Source: Bacteroidaceae bacterium
GTDB taxonomy: Bacteria; Bacteroidota; Bacteroidia; Bacteroidales; Bacteroidaceae
Direction: 5' to 3'
Assembly: GCA_017962495.1 (NCBI GenBank)
Contig: JAGCVH010000073.1
Location: forward strand, 1 to 55,036
DNA length: 55,036 bases
Below, in pieces: positions 16,895 through 25,800 of the stretch. Position numbers and translations under genes: made by a program. The stretch's first letter is position 1, and each line of letters starts with the position of its first letter. The notes beneath the pieces are model-generated. The model saw only the letters and a program-made list of their open reading frames with translations. It ran no database searches and had not been told where the DNA came from.

Positions 16895-19027
16895 TTACTT
16901 TAGCCACTTATCGAGCCAAGCAAAGTAGGTGCGTTGCCAAAGGACACCATTCTGAGGTTTCAATACCCAGTGGTTCTCATCAGGGAATATGAGCAGTTGA
17001 GCCTCTATACCACGCATACGAGCAGCATTGAAAGCAGACATTCCTTGAGTGGCATTAATGCGATAGTCCTTCTCACCATGAATGCAGAGGATGGGGGTGT
17101 CCCACTTATCTACAAAGCGATGAGGTGAGTTGTCATATGTCTTCTTTGCGCGAGCTGTCATATCTTTGTTCCAAGGAGCATCGTCATATTCCCAGTTCGA
17201 GAACCAGTTCTCTTCCGTCTCTGTGTACATAGCATCAAGGTTGAAGGCACCATCGTGAGAAATGAAGCACTTGAAACGTCCATCGTGATGACCAGCCAAA
17301 TAATAAACACTAAAACCACCAAACGAAGCACCAACTGCTCCCAGATGGTCTTTGTCGACATAGGGAAGATTCTCACAAGCATCATCGATTGCTGCCAGAT
17401 AGTCGAGCATACATTGACCAGTCCAGTCACCAGAGATTTCCTCTTGCCAAGCTAATCCAAAACCTGGTAATCCGTGACGGTTGGGGGCAATGATTACATA
17501 GCCTTGTGCGGCCATAATCATGAAGTTCCAACGATACGACCAGAACTGGCTAACAGGACTTTGTGGACCACCTTCACAGAAGAGCAGGGTGGGGTACTTC
17601 TTGTTGGGATCGAAGTGAGGAGGCTTGATAATCCAGTAGTGCATATCCTCACCTGTAGTGGTCTTAATCCAACGGGCTTCGCTTTCTCCTGCTGCTATTT
17701 GTGAGAGGATGTGATCGTTCTCATGAGTAACTTGTTGGAGGGTAGTGATGGTATCACCACTTACTGAAGCAAGATAGAGATCGGCAGGATGGAAGTAATT
17801 GTGTTGTTCCATCATTAAATGCGTGTCATCAATGATTTGCAGGCTTCCAAAGTCAGCTTGGTAGTCAGAGAGTTGCTTTACATTACCTTCGAGGTCTGTT
17901 CTGTAGAGGTTCTCTGTAGCGTGCCAAACACCAAGGAAATAGATGGTCTTATTGTCTGGAGCCCATACGAAATCATCAACATTGGAATCGAAGGATTCTG
18001 TTACATACTGCTTTGTTTTCTCCTTCAAGTCATAGATGCACAGACGAAGGCGATCAGCTTCATAACCATCTCGTTCCATGCTTGACCATGCAAGATAACG
18101 ACCATCAGGTGAGAACTTGGGATTCTGGTCATAACCAACTTGATAGTCAACCTCATTCTGATTAACAGCCTGAGTTGCTAAAGTCTTTGTAGGATCAACC
18201 TCAGGAATTTCATAGTCATTAGGTTTGCAAAGGTTGGTTACATCTCCGTCTTCTACATTATAAAGGAAAATGTCGCTATCGGTGGAGATGCTCATCATGA
18301 GACCCGTTTTGGTTCTGCAAGTATAAGCAATCTGTTTACTATCAGGGCTCCAAGCCAGTTGTTCAATACCTCCAAAGGGTTCCATAGGACACTCATAGGG
18401 AAGACCTTCGAGGATATCCTTTTCCTCTCCTGTTTCCAAGTCAAGGATGAAGGGATGAGGGATGCTCTCCACATAGTGGTCCCAATGGCGATACATGAGG
18501 TCAGTAACCAAACGACCAGTTGACTTAGGAAGATCAGCAGGACGCTTCTGTATGATGTCGTAATAAGGCACTTGCTTGATGATGATCACCTTCTTTTGGT
18601 CGGGAGAGAAGAGGAAACCTTCCACTTCACCATCGGTCTTAGTCAGTTGTTTGCGAGCCTTACCTTTAGTGTTCATAGTCCACACTTCGCCTTTGGATGC
18701 AAAAGCAATCTTGTCGTTGGAAAGCCAAACTGGGTCAGAACCTAAGCCAAGCAAGTTCGCTGTGGTATCGCTAAGTACCTGACAGTAAAGTACTGTATTA
18801 CTTCTGTTCTCTTCTACGCTGTAGTAACTAACTTGATAGGCTACTTTCTCTCCATCAGGCGAAACACTATACGAACCAATTCTTCCCATTGCCCACAGGG
18901 CTTCAGGTGTCATGATGTCGTTCTCGAGCTTAATGTCGCTTCGTGTGATGATGTTCTCGTCTGACTGTTTGCAAGCGCTCATTGCAAAAATGGTAAAAGT
19001 CAAAAGATAAATGAAATTCCTTTTCAT
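16895..19027 (-). CDS. S9-family prolyl-oligopeptidase-type dipeptidyl peptidase, lipoprotein
   Basis: A serine exopeptidase of 710 residues. The N-terminus is a lipoprotein signal (MKRNFIYLLTFTIFAMSAC). Residues about 40-430 form a beta-propeller with repeated SPDG/SPDQ/WSPDSK blades. The alpha/beta-hydrolase domain has GASFGG (Ser about 569), HGEKDYRIN (Asp about 654) and DENHW (His about 684), a complete triad. Relatives in Bacteroidota (DPP IV, DPP5, PTP) remove di- or tripeptides in the periplasm for amino-acid supply; exact specificity is not determinable here. The start is 4 nt after the yidC stop, strongly suggesting co-transcription. Confidence 0.93.
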   Translation of the reverse strand: MKRNFIYLLTFTIFAMSACKQSDENIITRSDIKLENDIMTPEALWAMGRIGSYSVSPDGEKVAYQVSYYSVEENRSNTVLYCQVLSDTTANLLGLGSDPVWLSNDKIAFASKGEVWTMNTKGKARKQLTKTDGEVEGFLFSPDQKKVIIIKQVPYYDIIQKRPADLPKSTGRLVTDLMYRHWDHYVESIPHPFILDLETGEEKDILEGLPYECPMEPFGGIEQLAWSPDSKQIAYTCRTKTGLMMSISTDSDIFLYNVEDGDVTNLCKPNDYEIPEVDPTKTLATQAVNQNEVDYQVGYDQNPKFSPDGRYLAWSSMERDGYEADRLRLCIYDLKEKTKQYVTESFDSNVDDFVWAPDNKTIYFLGVWHATENLYRTDLEGNVKQLSDYQADFGSLQIIDDTHLMMEQHNYFHPADLYLASVSGDTITTLQQVTHENDHILSQIAAGESEARWIKTTTGEDMHYWIIKPPHFDPNKKYPTLLFCEGGPQSPVSQFWSYRWNFMIMAAQGYVIIAPNRHGLPGFGLAWQEEISGDWTGQCMLDYLAAIDDACENLPYVDKDHLGAVGASFGGFSVYYLAGHHDGRFKCFISHDGAFNLDAMYTETEENWFSNWEYDDAPWNKDMTARAKKTYDNSPHRFVDKWDTPILCIHGEKDYRINATQGMSAFNAARMRGIEAQLLIFPDENHWVLKPQNGVLWQRTYFAWLDKWLK

Positions 19028-19031
19028 ATCA

Positions 19032-20903
19032 TTATTTTTTGTTTCTCATTCTTTGTTGTTCCTCTGCCATCTTCTGCATGGCTTCCAGTCGTGCGGCAAA
19101 TCCTCCCATCTTCTTGGGGTCGTTAGCGTGACGAGCCTTATAGTCTTCCAATTGCTGACGGAGTTTGTTATCATCCGTAAACTTGCGCAATCCCCACATG
19201 ATGAGGATGGTGGTAAGACCAGAGAGGAAGTAGTAGTAGGAAAGACCTGAACTGTAGTCGTTGAACATGAAGAAGAAAGCTACAGGCATGATAATCATCA
19301 TCCATTGCATCATATTCATTTGTGCCTGTTGTTCCTGACTCATCATAGCATTAGACTGTTGTTGACGCATGGAAATCCAAGTGTTGATGATGTTTGTCAC
19401 GGAGAACAATAAGCAGAATATGCTGATATGGTTTCCAATGAGCCACAGGTTCTTACCCCAACGGATAACATCGTCATAAGCACTGAGGTCGTTAGCCCAC
19501 AGGAAGCTTTCTCCACGCAGTTCTATGGCATTGGGGATGAAGTTGAAGAGTGCAATCCAGATGGGCATCTGGATGAGCATAGGAAGGCAACCGCCCATAG
19601 GACTTACACCATATTGGGAGTAGAGTTGCATCATCTCTTGCTGCTTCTTCATGGCGTCTTCCTGCTTGGGATATTTGGCATTCAATTTGTCCATTTCGGG
19701 TTTGAGCACTCTCATGCGAGCACTTGCCAGATAGCTCTTCTTGGTGGCAGGATATACGAGTGCCTTTACGATGAGGGTTAACAACAGCAGGACAATACCC
19801 ATATTCAGGCCAAAGCCCGTGAGCCAATCGAAGAGATAGAGGATGAAGAAACGATTGATCCACTTCACGATAGGCCATCCGAAGTAAACCAGATTCTGCA
19901 ACTTCAGGTTCTTATCGCTCAAGGAAAGCTTATTAGTGGACTTCAGCGTGTGGAAATCATTGGGACCCAAATAGAACTGCATCTCAGTAGCTTGCTTGCC
20001 ACTGGGGTCAAAGAAGGTTTGCATCTGGGCGTTATAATACTTCAGATAGCCCGAATTCTTTTCCTCAGGTGTGCTTTGAAGACTTACGTTTTGGAAGTCC
20101 TGATGAGCAATGATGATGCTCGAGAAGAACTGGTCTTTGAAGTCAATCCAGTCGAGTTGCTTGTCCACCTGCTTGGTGACATCCTTCATTTCGTTCAGCT
20201 TCTTAGTACCCTCATCCTTAATCTTATAGGTGAGTGCAGCATAGCGATTCTCGAACGAACCACCTTTCTCCTGTTGCTGAATGCGGTTTTCCCAGGCGAT
20301 ATCAATGTGCTTGGTAGAAGGGGAGAATAGGTTGTCGAGTCCTTCACTCTCAATGATGAAGTCCATCATATAAGAGTCTGGATGAAGGAGATATTTCAGT
20401 CTCAGTTCGCCTCCTGTTACGGCTGTGGTCAGTGTAACGCTGGAGTCACTTTGCTCGGCTACTTGGAAGAAGATGTCTTCGCTCTTGATGTTCTCAGCCT
20501 TTGTCTCAAGTGTGTAACTGAAATGGCTATCGTCCTTCGAGAGCAAAACCACATTCTCTTTCTGTTGGTTCTGGTATTCTGATAGTACAGCACTTTCAAT
20601 AACGCCTCCTTGTGTCGAGAGGGTTACGGTCACTTTCTCATTCTTCAGGGTGATGTTTGAGACTTCTCCTTGCTTGGCACTAAAGAAGGCAGAAGTGGAA
20701 TCCACGGAGGCTATGCGCTCATTTACTGAGTCTTTTGCCACCTTTTGTTTTTCCTGTTCTGCCAGTTTGGCTTGTTCCACTTGTGCTATGCTATCTTGAC
20801 GAGCCATCTCCTTGAGTTGTGCCTCACTGGGACGGCTCCACCATGAGAATAGAATCAACACCAATGCTATGAGCAAGAATCCTGTTATCGTGTTTTTATC
20901 CAT
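19032..20903 (-). CDS. yidC: Membrane protein insertase YidC
   Basis: Inner-membrane insertase that works with or without SecYEG. The first helix (NTITGFLLIALVLILFSWW) is followed by a large periplasmic domain (residues about 50-350, beta-supersandwich) and the conserved five-helix insertase core near the C-terminus (GMGIVLLLLTLIVKALVYP type region, then SPMGGCLPMLIQMPIW and FFFMFNDYSSGLSYYYFLS). The basic Met/Gln/Lys-rich tail may contact ribosomes. Length 623 is usual for Bacteroidota. It heads the minus-strand cluster; the 160-nt gap to the divergent DUF3078 gene holds likely promoters for both (minus TAATTTTG at 20984-20991). Confidence 0.98.
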   Translation of the reverse strand: MDKNTITGFLLIALVLILFSWWSRPSEAQLKEMARQDSIAQVEQAKLAEQEKQKVAKDSVNERIASVDSTSAFFSAKQGEVSNITLKNEKVTVTLSTQGGVIESAVLSEYQNQQKENVVLLSKDDSHFSYTLETKAENIKSEDIFFQVAEQSDSSVTLTTAVTGGELRLKYLLHPDSYMMDFIIESEGLDNLFSPSTKHIDIAWENRIQQQEKGGSFENRYAALTYKIKDEGTKKLNEMKDVTKQVDKQLDWIDFKDQFFSSIIIAHQDFQNVSLQSTPEEKNSGYLKYYNAQMQTFFDPSGKQATEMQFYLGPNDFHTLKSTNKLSLSDKNLKLQNLVYFGWPIVKWINRFFILYLFDWLTGFGLNMGIVLLLLTLIVKALVYPATKKSYLASARMRVLKPEMDKLNAKYPKQEDAMKKQQEMMQLYSQYGVSPMGGCLPMLIQMPIWIALFNFIPNAIELRGESFLWANDLSAYDDVIRWGKNLWLIGNHISIFCLLFSVTNIINTWISMRQQQSNAMMSQEQQAQMNMMQWMMIIMPVAFFFMFNDYSSGLSYYYFLSGLTTILIMWGLRKFTDDNKLRQQLEDYKARHANDPKKMGGFAARLEAMQKMAEEQQRMRNKK

Positions 20904-21035
20904 AATTTGATTTTACGATTTGACAATTGTACAATTGGATGATTTTACATTTTACATTTACGCGCGTCTGCGCAAAGTGGCTACAAAATTACGAAATAAT
21001 TCTTAATTCATAACCCTTAACTCTCAATTATTTTG

Positions 21036-21043
21036 TATTTTTG
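21036..21043 (+). promoter_or_regulatory. Promoter -7 box of the DUF3078 gene
   Basis: TATTTTTG at 21036-21043, 21 nt before the chosen ATG. No clear -33 TTTG is seen at the expected distance. Confidence 0.45.
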
Positions 21044-21064
21044 CAAAGAAATAACTTAGAACCT

Positions 21065-22393
21065 ATGAAGAAAACTATGCTTTTCGTGTTAATGGCAGCC
21101 ATTCTACCATTACATGCACAAAATGATGTAAAGCACAAGGATTCAAATGCTTATATGCATGAGTTGCAGGCACTTATCGAGCAAAGAGACCAGTCGATTT
21201 CCAATGCTAAAGAGCAAGCCGAAGAGGTAAGGTTGAACCCCTATTTCTTCCGTGTGATGGCTCCTGGTACCTATTACTCGCGTCCTGTTCATCAGGTAAT
21301 GGGCTTTGGCGATGAGTATTCTCTTCCTGAGACCACAGCATCGGATAGGGCTTTAGCTCAGTTGTATGTGATGAATCCAGGGTTGTTCTCTCAGACGGAA
21401 GCAACCCTAAAGGAATCCCCTGCCTTGCGTGAGGAGATAAAGGCTCCAGTTACTGTTGTCGAACCCAAATTAGCTGAAAAGGCGATTGTCGTGGAGTTGG
21501 ATACCGATGTACCCGATACCATTCCTCTCATACCCAAGAAACCTAAGTTCTGGAAAACTTCGGGTAGTGCAAGTCTTCAGTTCACACAGTCCTACTTCAG
21601 TGACAACTGGTACCAAGGTGGTGAGAATAATTATGCAGGCATAGGAACGCTTACCCTTAATGCTAACTACGACAATAAGCAGAAAGTGCAGTGGGACAAT
21701 AAGTTAGAGGCTCAACTTGGTTTCCAGACCACCAGCTCTGATGAATACCACAAGATGCGTGTTACCAACAACCTCCTGCGTGTTACCTCAAAGTTGGGTT
21801 ATAAGGCTGCAAAGAATTGGTTCTATACTGGTCAGGTGATGAGTTACACCCAGTTGGCACCCTTCTATGAGAAGAACAAAATAGACTGGAAAGCTTGTTT
21901 TGCAACCCCGCTTTACCTTACCATTTCCATCGGTATGGACTACAAGTACAAGTCCAAGAATGGCAAGTTCGACCTCTCAGTCTACATCTCTCCATTGGCC
22001 TACTACATGACCTATGTGTCGAAGCTACACTCCAATCATCATCGTGATCCTGAGAACCTGGAGAGTGACTACTGGTACTACTATCCCTCGACCTATGGTT
22101 TGAAGGATCGCAGCGATCACTTCCTTCATAAATTCGGTCCAAATCTGACTGTTAACTCTAAAATCAAGGTCATGAAGAATGTGATGTGGACCAGTCGTTT
22201 CTATTGGTTCTCGAACTTCCACAGCACCCTGTTTGAGTGGGAAAACACCCTCGATTTCACCATCAACAAGTACCTCTCTGCCAAGTTCTATGCCTATCCT
22301 CGTTTCGATGATTCCTCCAAGAACTACAAGAAGGATCACGGTTACCTGATGTTCAAGGAATGGTTGTCACTGGGTTTGAGTTATAGTTTCTAA
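21065..22393 (+). CDS. DUF3078-type outer-membrane beta-barrel protein
   Basis: The signal peptide (MKKTMLFVLMAAILPLHAQ) is followed by a ~130-residue linker. A C-terminal two-thirds follows that is rich in Trp, Tyr and alternating hydrophobics, beginning WKTSGSASLQFTQSYFSDNW and ending with the aromatic strand EWLSLGLSYSF. A terminal Phe is typical of outer-membrane barrels. The WYQGGENNYAG block is characteristic of DUF3078, a Bacteroidota family without a settled role. I start at 21065 (443 residues) because the earlier in-frame ATG lies too close to the promoter. It probably belongs with engB downstream only by proximity: a hairpin-rich gap of 132 nt separates them. Confidence 0.85.
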   Translation: MKKTMLFVLMAAILPLHAQNDVKHKDSNAYMHELQALIEQRDQSISNAKEQAEEVRLNPYFFRVMAPGTYYSRPVHQVMGFGDEYSLPETTASDRALAQLYVMNPGLFSQTEATLKESPALREEIKAPVTVVEPKLAEKAIVVELDTDVPDTIPLIPKKPKFWKTSGSASLQFTQSYFSDNWYQGGENNYAGIGTLTLNANYDNKQKVQWDNKLEAQLGFQTTSSDEYHKMRVTNNLLRVTSKLGYKAAKNWFYTGQVMSYTQLAPFYEKNKIDWKACFATPLYLTISIGMDYKYKSKNGKFDLSVYISPLAYYMTYVSKLHSNHHRDPENLESDYWYYYPSTYGLKDRSDHFLHKFGPNLTVNSKIKVMKNVMWTSRFYWFSNFHSTLFEWENTLDFTINKYLSAKFYAYPRFDDSSKNYKKDHGYLMFKEWLSLGLSYSF

Positions 22394-22396
22394 AAA

Positions 22397-22521
22397 GAGG
22401 GGACCCATCCTAGCCTTCCCTTAAAGGGAAGGGATTGTTCAAATAATAAATCGAGTACAAACAATGAATATCCTCCTCAAAGCATTTTCCTCCCCCTTTA
22501 AGGGGGATATGAGGGGGTCCG
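22397..22521. repeat. Two inverted TTAAAGGG-type palindromic elements
   Basis: Left element: CCTTCCCTTAAAGGGAAGG, preceded by GGGACCCATCC. Right element (inverted): CCCCCTTTAAGGGGG, followed by ATATGAGGGGGTCC. The second reads on the minus strand as GGACCCCCTC...TTAAAGGGGG, so the two are inverted relatives of each other. Either can end transcription of the preceding gene. Similar elements occur in many Bacteroidota intergenic regions, from memory. Confidence 0.65.
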
Positions 22522-22525
22522 CGTT

Positions 22526-23119
22526 ATGAAATCCATCTACATCACCAGCAGTCCGTCAGTAACTCAGTGTCCACCAACAACGGAACCTGAATATGCCTTC
22601 ATTGGGAGGTCGAATGTGGGGAAGAGCAGCCTTATCAACATGCTTACCCAGCACAAAGGTCTGGCAAAAACAAGTAGTATGCCGGGTAAAACCATGCTCA
22701 TCAACTATTTCCGAATAGATGACAGTTGGTTGGTTGTCGACCTTCCAGGCTATGGATACGCCAAACGCAGTAAGAAAGAGCAGGACAAACTGGTGGATAT
22801 GATTCACAATTACGTCATTGGTCGCCAACAACTCCTATGCCTGTTTGTACTCATCGATAGTCGGCACACACCTCAGAAGATAGATCTCGACTTCATCCAC
22901 TGGCTTGGTGAGAATGGTATCCCCTTTGCCATCGTTTTCACCAAATGCGATAAGCAATCTCGTGCCAAAACCTTCGCCAATGTCAATACTTTCCTCAAGA
23001 CTTTAGAGGAGGAATGGGAAGAACTACCCCCACACTTCGTTACCTCAGCAGAAACCCGTGAGGGTAGGGAAGAGCTGTTGGAGTACATCTACAGTATAAA
23101 TAAGGAATCAAAAGGTTGA
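22526..23119 (+). CDS. engB: Ribosome-biogenesis GTP-binding protein YsxC/EngB
   Basis: A TrmE-Era-EngA-EngB-Septin GTPase needed for 50S assembly in the cytoplasm. G1 is GRSNVGKSSL, G3 DLPGYGYAKRSK, G4 TKCDK and G5 TSAETREG. Its length, 197, is normal. It starts with ATG straight after the inverted TTAAAGG elements and has no close partner downstream. All nucleotide-binding motifs are intact. Confidence 0.97.
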   Translation: MKSIYITSSPSVTQCPPTTEPEYAFIGRSNVGKSSLINMLTQHKGLAKTSSMPGKTMLINYFRIDDSWLVVDLPGYGYAKRSKKEQDKLVDMIHNYVIGRQQLLCLFVLIDSRHTPQKIDLDFIHWLGENGIPFAIVFTKCDKQSRAKTFANVNTFLKTLEEEWEELPPHFVTSAETREGREELLEYIYSINKESKG

Positions 23120-23149
23120 GTCTATACCTTCAATCTAATTAACAACCAT

Positions 23150-23210
23150 TCGCGCTCGATTGTATAAGCGTTCGAGATTACTCGAACAAGAGCGTGAAGT
23201 GGATTCTTTA
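23150..23210. repeat. Short repeat patch related to the 22-nt arrays, copy 4
   Basis: Contains the palindrome GTTCGAG-atta-CTCGAAC with flanking GCGCTCGATTGTATAAGC and AAGAGCG pieces. These resemble the GTTCGAGATTGTACAAGCGA variant near 6760. Only two to three units are seen, so membership is less sure than for the other copies. Confidence 0.4.
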
Positions 23211-23567
23211 TGCGCTAGTTTTTAGCTGTTCTTAATTACAATAATCGTTTCAATTAGATACAATTATGTGTAAATAATTGCCTTCTATTCCTCACTTGTA
23301 AGTAAATTGGTGTGATTTTTAGCAAAAAAATCCTTCAAAACGAATGAAGGAGACAAAAAGTTGAAGTGCTTATTTGTACGCCGAAGTGGGTGAAAGTAAT
23401 AAAAAACATCTTTTTGCGTAAGGTTTTTTGATATAAAAGGCAGTATTTTGATGTTTTTTTTCGTATCTGTATGCTTCCATTGTTTGTTTACAATAGAAAA
23501 GAACATCAATATTTATAATGTATATGCCTGATTTATAGTCTTTTAGGTGAATGAGAACTGACAGTCA

Positions 23568-23742
23568 ATTACAATTACAGTTATTACAGTTTTTTTAAAA
23601 GGGTTGCACATCTGTGAATATTATCTTTATATTATATATAACTATCTATATATTAAATAATTATATAATAAATATAAGGATTTATAAAGAAGTGTGACCT
23701 TTTAATATTAACTGTAATAACTGTAATAACTGTAATTGTAAT
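23568..23742. repeat. 24-bp perfect inverted repeat with AACTGTAAT tandem units
   Basis: The left arm at 23568-23591 and right arm at 23719-23742 are exact reverse complements over 24 nt. The right side carries three tandem AACTGTAAT units (from 23710). Inside the arms TTAAAAGG..CACA recurs inverted as well, so the whole 175 bp could fold into one long interrupted hairpin with an AT-rich centre. It may be a non-autonomous mobile element or a protein-binding site; no gene lies inside. Confidence 0.75.
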
Positions 23743-23935
23743 CAAGCGCTTGTTTCCTTGTTATTTTTCTTCTATAAAGTCTCTCGTTTCATGTGTCGGA
23801 CTTCATGGCCTTTTGCATACTGGAAAGATATTCTCGTTCGTGAAAACTATATGTTTCATATAGACCTGTAGATCTTTTATATTGTGTTTAAATCAAAGTA
23901 AATGCATGCATTTGTTTGCCTTTATCCCTATAAAA

Positions 23936-23967
23936 TTTGTTTTTCCACTCGCTTATTTGTATCTTTG
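23936..23967 (+). promoter_or_regulatory. Promoter of kdgK-eda
   Basis: TTTG (23936-23939), exactly 20 nt, TATCTTTG (23960-23967): a full consensus match. The surrounding 42 nt are nearly identical to the thrS promoter. The leader is about 45 nt. Confidence 0.8.
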
Positions 23968-24019
23968 CACCCACATTAAACAATAACCAATAAACGGTAA
24001 ACATTTAACATTATAAGAT

Positions 24020-25042
24020 ATGGCAAAGATTGTAACATTGGGAGAGATTATGCTCCGACTGAGTCCTCAGGGTAATGACAGGTTCATCCAGACGGATGTG
24101 TTCCGCATTATACCTGGTGGTGGTGAAGCTAATGTGGCTATTTCTGTAGCTAACTATGGACATGAGGCTTACTTCGTGTCGAAACTTCCAAAGCATGAGA
24201 TTGGACAGATTGCTGTCAATGCTCTTCGTCGCTATGGGGTGAACACTCAGTACATAGCAAGGGGTGGTGAAAGAATCGGTCTTTACTATGCTGAAACGGG
24301 TGCAAGCATGCGTCCCAGTAAGGTGATTTATGATCGTGCTCACTCGAGTATTGCTGAGGCTAATCCTGAGGATTTTGACTTTGACGAGATAATGAAGGGT
24401 GCTCAGTGGTTCCACTGGAGCGGTATTACTCCTGCCATCTCTGATAAGGCTGCCTTGTTGACCAAACTGGCTTGTGAGGCTGCTAAGAGGAATGGAGTAA
24501 CAGTTAGTGTGGACCTGAACTTCCGTAAGAAGCTGTGGACTAGTGAGAAGGCTATCAGTGTTATGCGTCCACTGATGCAATATGTGGATGTGTGCATTGG
24601 TAATGAAGAGGATGCTGAACTCTGCCTTGGTTTCAAACCTGATGCTGATGTGGAAGGTGGACAAACCGATGCCAGTGGCTATGAAGGTATCTTCCGTCAG
24701 ATGAAAGAGGAGTTTGGTTTCAAGTATGTGGTTAGCACCCTGCGTGAAAGCTTCTCTGCCACACACAATGGTTGGAAGGCTCTCATCTATGATGGTAAGG
24801 AGTTCTATCAGTCGAAACGTTATGAGTTGAATCCCATTATTGACCGCGTAGGTGGTGGTGACTCGTTCTCTGGTGGTCTCATTCATGGATTGCTTACTAA
24901 GTCCACTCAGGGTGAAGCACTTGAGTTTGCTGTAGCCGCCAGTGCTCTTAAGCACACCATCAATGGTGACTTCAACTTGGTTTCCGAAGCCGAAGTAGAG
25001 GCCCTTGCAGGTGGTAGTGCAAATGGACGCGTACAAAGATAG
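24020..25042 (+). CDS. kdgK: 2-keto-3-deoxygluconate kinase (PfkB/ribokinase family)
   Basis: A sugar kinase of 340 residues. N-terminal LGEIMLRLSPQG and GGGEANVAISVANYG are the substrate-binding glycines of the PfkB family. The C-terminal DRVGGGDSFSGGLIHGLL contains the catalytic Asp and anion hole. Together with the KDPG aldolase just downstream, the likely reaction is 2-keto-3-deoxygluconate + ATP to 2-keto-3-deoxy-6-phosphogluconate, the shared end of uronate/pectin degradation. The family alone cannot exclude other sugars; the neighbour makes KDG the best reading. It is first in a two-gene unit with a strong promoter. Confidence 0.9.
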   Translation: MAKIVTLGEIMLRLSPQGNDRFIQTDVFRIIPGGGEANVAISVANYGHEAYFVSKLPKHEIGQIAVNALRRYGVNTQYIARGGERIGLYYAETGASMRPSKVIYDRAHSSIAEANPEDFDFDEIMKGAQWFHWSGITPAISDKAALLTKLACEAAKRNGVTVSVDLNFRKKLWTSEKAISVMRPLMQYVDVCIGNEEDAELCLGFKPDADVEGGQTDASGYEGIFRQMKEEFGFKYVVSTLRESFSATHNGWKALIYDGKEFYQSKRYELNPIIDRVGGGDSFSGGLIHGLLTKSTQGEALEFAVAASALKHTINGDFNLVSEAEVEALAGGSANGRVQR

Positions 25043-25122
25043 GGGGATTGGACAATTGGACGATTGGACAATTGGACAATTAACCGTGAAATCGTGAAAT
25101 CGTGAAATTGTGAAATAGAAAA
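25043..25122. repeat. Tandem GGACAATT and CGTGAAAT octamer-type repeats between kdgK and eda
   Basis: The 80-nt gap consists of GATTGGACAATTGGAC-type units followed by four copies of a (C/T)GTGAAAT-type unit. It has the look of slippage-generated filler at a gene junction and encodes nothing recognisable. Confidence 0.6.
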
Positions 25123-25800
25123 ATGAGTCGTTTTGATAAGCTTGCAGTAATGCAGAAGATAGGGGAGACTGGTATGGTCCCCGTGTTCTATCACAAAGAT
25201 GCGGAGGTGGCAAAGAAAGTCATCAAAGCATGTTATGACGGAGGCGTTAGAGCCTTTGAGTTTACCAACAGAGGCGATTTTGCACAAGAGGTGTTTGCCG
25301 AGTGTGTGAAATATGCTGCAAAGGAATGTCCCGAGTTGGCTCTGGGCATAGGTAGTGTTGTGGATGCTCCCACTGCAGCACTTTACATTCAGTTGGGCGC
25401 TTGTTTCGTGGTTGGTCCACTCTTTAATCCTGATATAGCTCCAGTATGCAATCGCCGACTGGTTCCTTACTGTCCTGGTTGTATGACAGTTAGTGAGATA
25501 GGAAAGGCTCAGGAACTGGGTTGTGACCTTACTAAGGTGTTCCCTGGCGATGTGGTTGGTCCTAATATGGTGAAGGGTTTGAAAGCTCCTATGCCTTGGT
25601 CAAAGATTATGGTAACTGGAGGTGTGTCTCCCGATGAGGAGAACCTCACCAAGTGGTTCAAGGCTGGAGTCTATTGTGTGGGTATGGGCTCGAAACTCTT
25701 CCCCAAGGATAAGGTGGAGGCTGAGGATTGGGCTTATGTCACCAATAAGTGTAAGGAGTGTCTGGAGATTATCAAGAGGACTAAAGTGAATAAGGAGTAG
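25123..25800 (+). CDS. eda: Bifunctional KDPG/KHG aldolase
   Basis: Class I aldolase splitting 2-keto-3-deoxy-6-phosphogluconate into pyruvate and glyceraldehyde 3-phosphate; members also act on 2-keto-4-hydroxyglutarate. The (beta/alpha)8 barrel of 225 residues shows the conserved [10 protein letters not shown], the [14 protein letters not shown] segment in place of the usual FxVSP, and [20 protein letters not shown]. The Schiff-base Lys cannot be placed with certainty by eye. Its last codons (aagGAGtag) merge with the GGAGTAAA repeats that flank the following four-helix-bundle gene, so the extreme C-terminus may be element-derived. Confidence 0.93.
   Translation: MSRFDKLAVMQKIGETGMVPVFYHKDAEVAKKVIKACYDGGVRAFEFTNRGDFAQEVFAECVKYAAKECPELALGIGSVVDAPTAALYIQLGACFVVGPLFNPDIAPVCNRRLVPYCPGCMTVSEIGKAQELGCDLTKVFPGDVVGPNMVKGLKAPMPWSKIMVTGGVSPDEENLTKWFKAGVYCVGMGSKLFPKDKVEAEDWAYVTNKCKECLEIIKRTKVNKE

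Larger units (their letters stand above)
23120..23935. other. Long AT-rich intergenic region engB-kdgK
   Basis: More than 800 nt without a convincing gene. From left to right: a repeat patch resembling the 22-nt arrays (about 23150-23210); a hairpin TCCTTC/GAAGGA at 23330-23350; a possible short minus-strand frame of 74 codons with a biased composition (23285-23509) that I do not call a gene; a large inverted repeat (23568-23742); then featureless AT-rich sequence up to the kdgK promoter. Confidence 0.6.

Noticed and set aside
15238-20903. Dedicated defence or secretion island
   Set aside because: yidC is a core gene and the others are ordinary envelope families; no toxin, nuclease or recombinase is present.
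23285-23509. 74-codon minus-strand gene in the engB-kdgK gap
   Set aside because: Composition is Phe/Lys/Asn-rich as expected from AT-rich DNA, with no promoter or family match; I treat it as non-coding.
24011-25213. 400-codon minus-strand frame opposite kdgK and eda
   Set aside because: It crosses the kdgK-eda junction repeats and lies opposite two well supported genes; no family seen.
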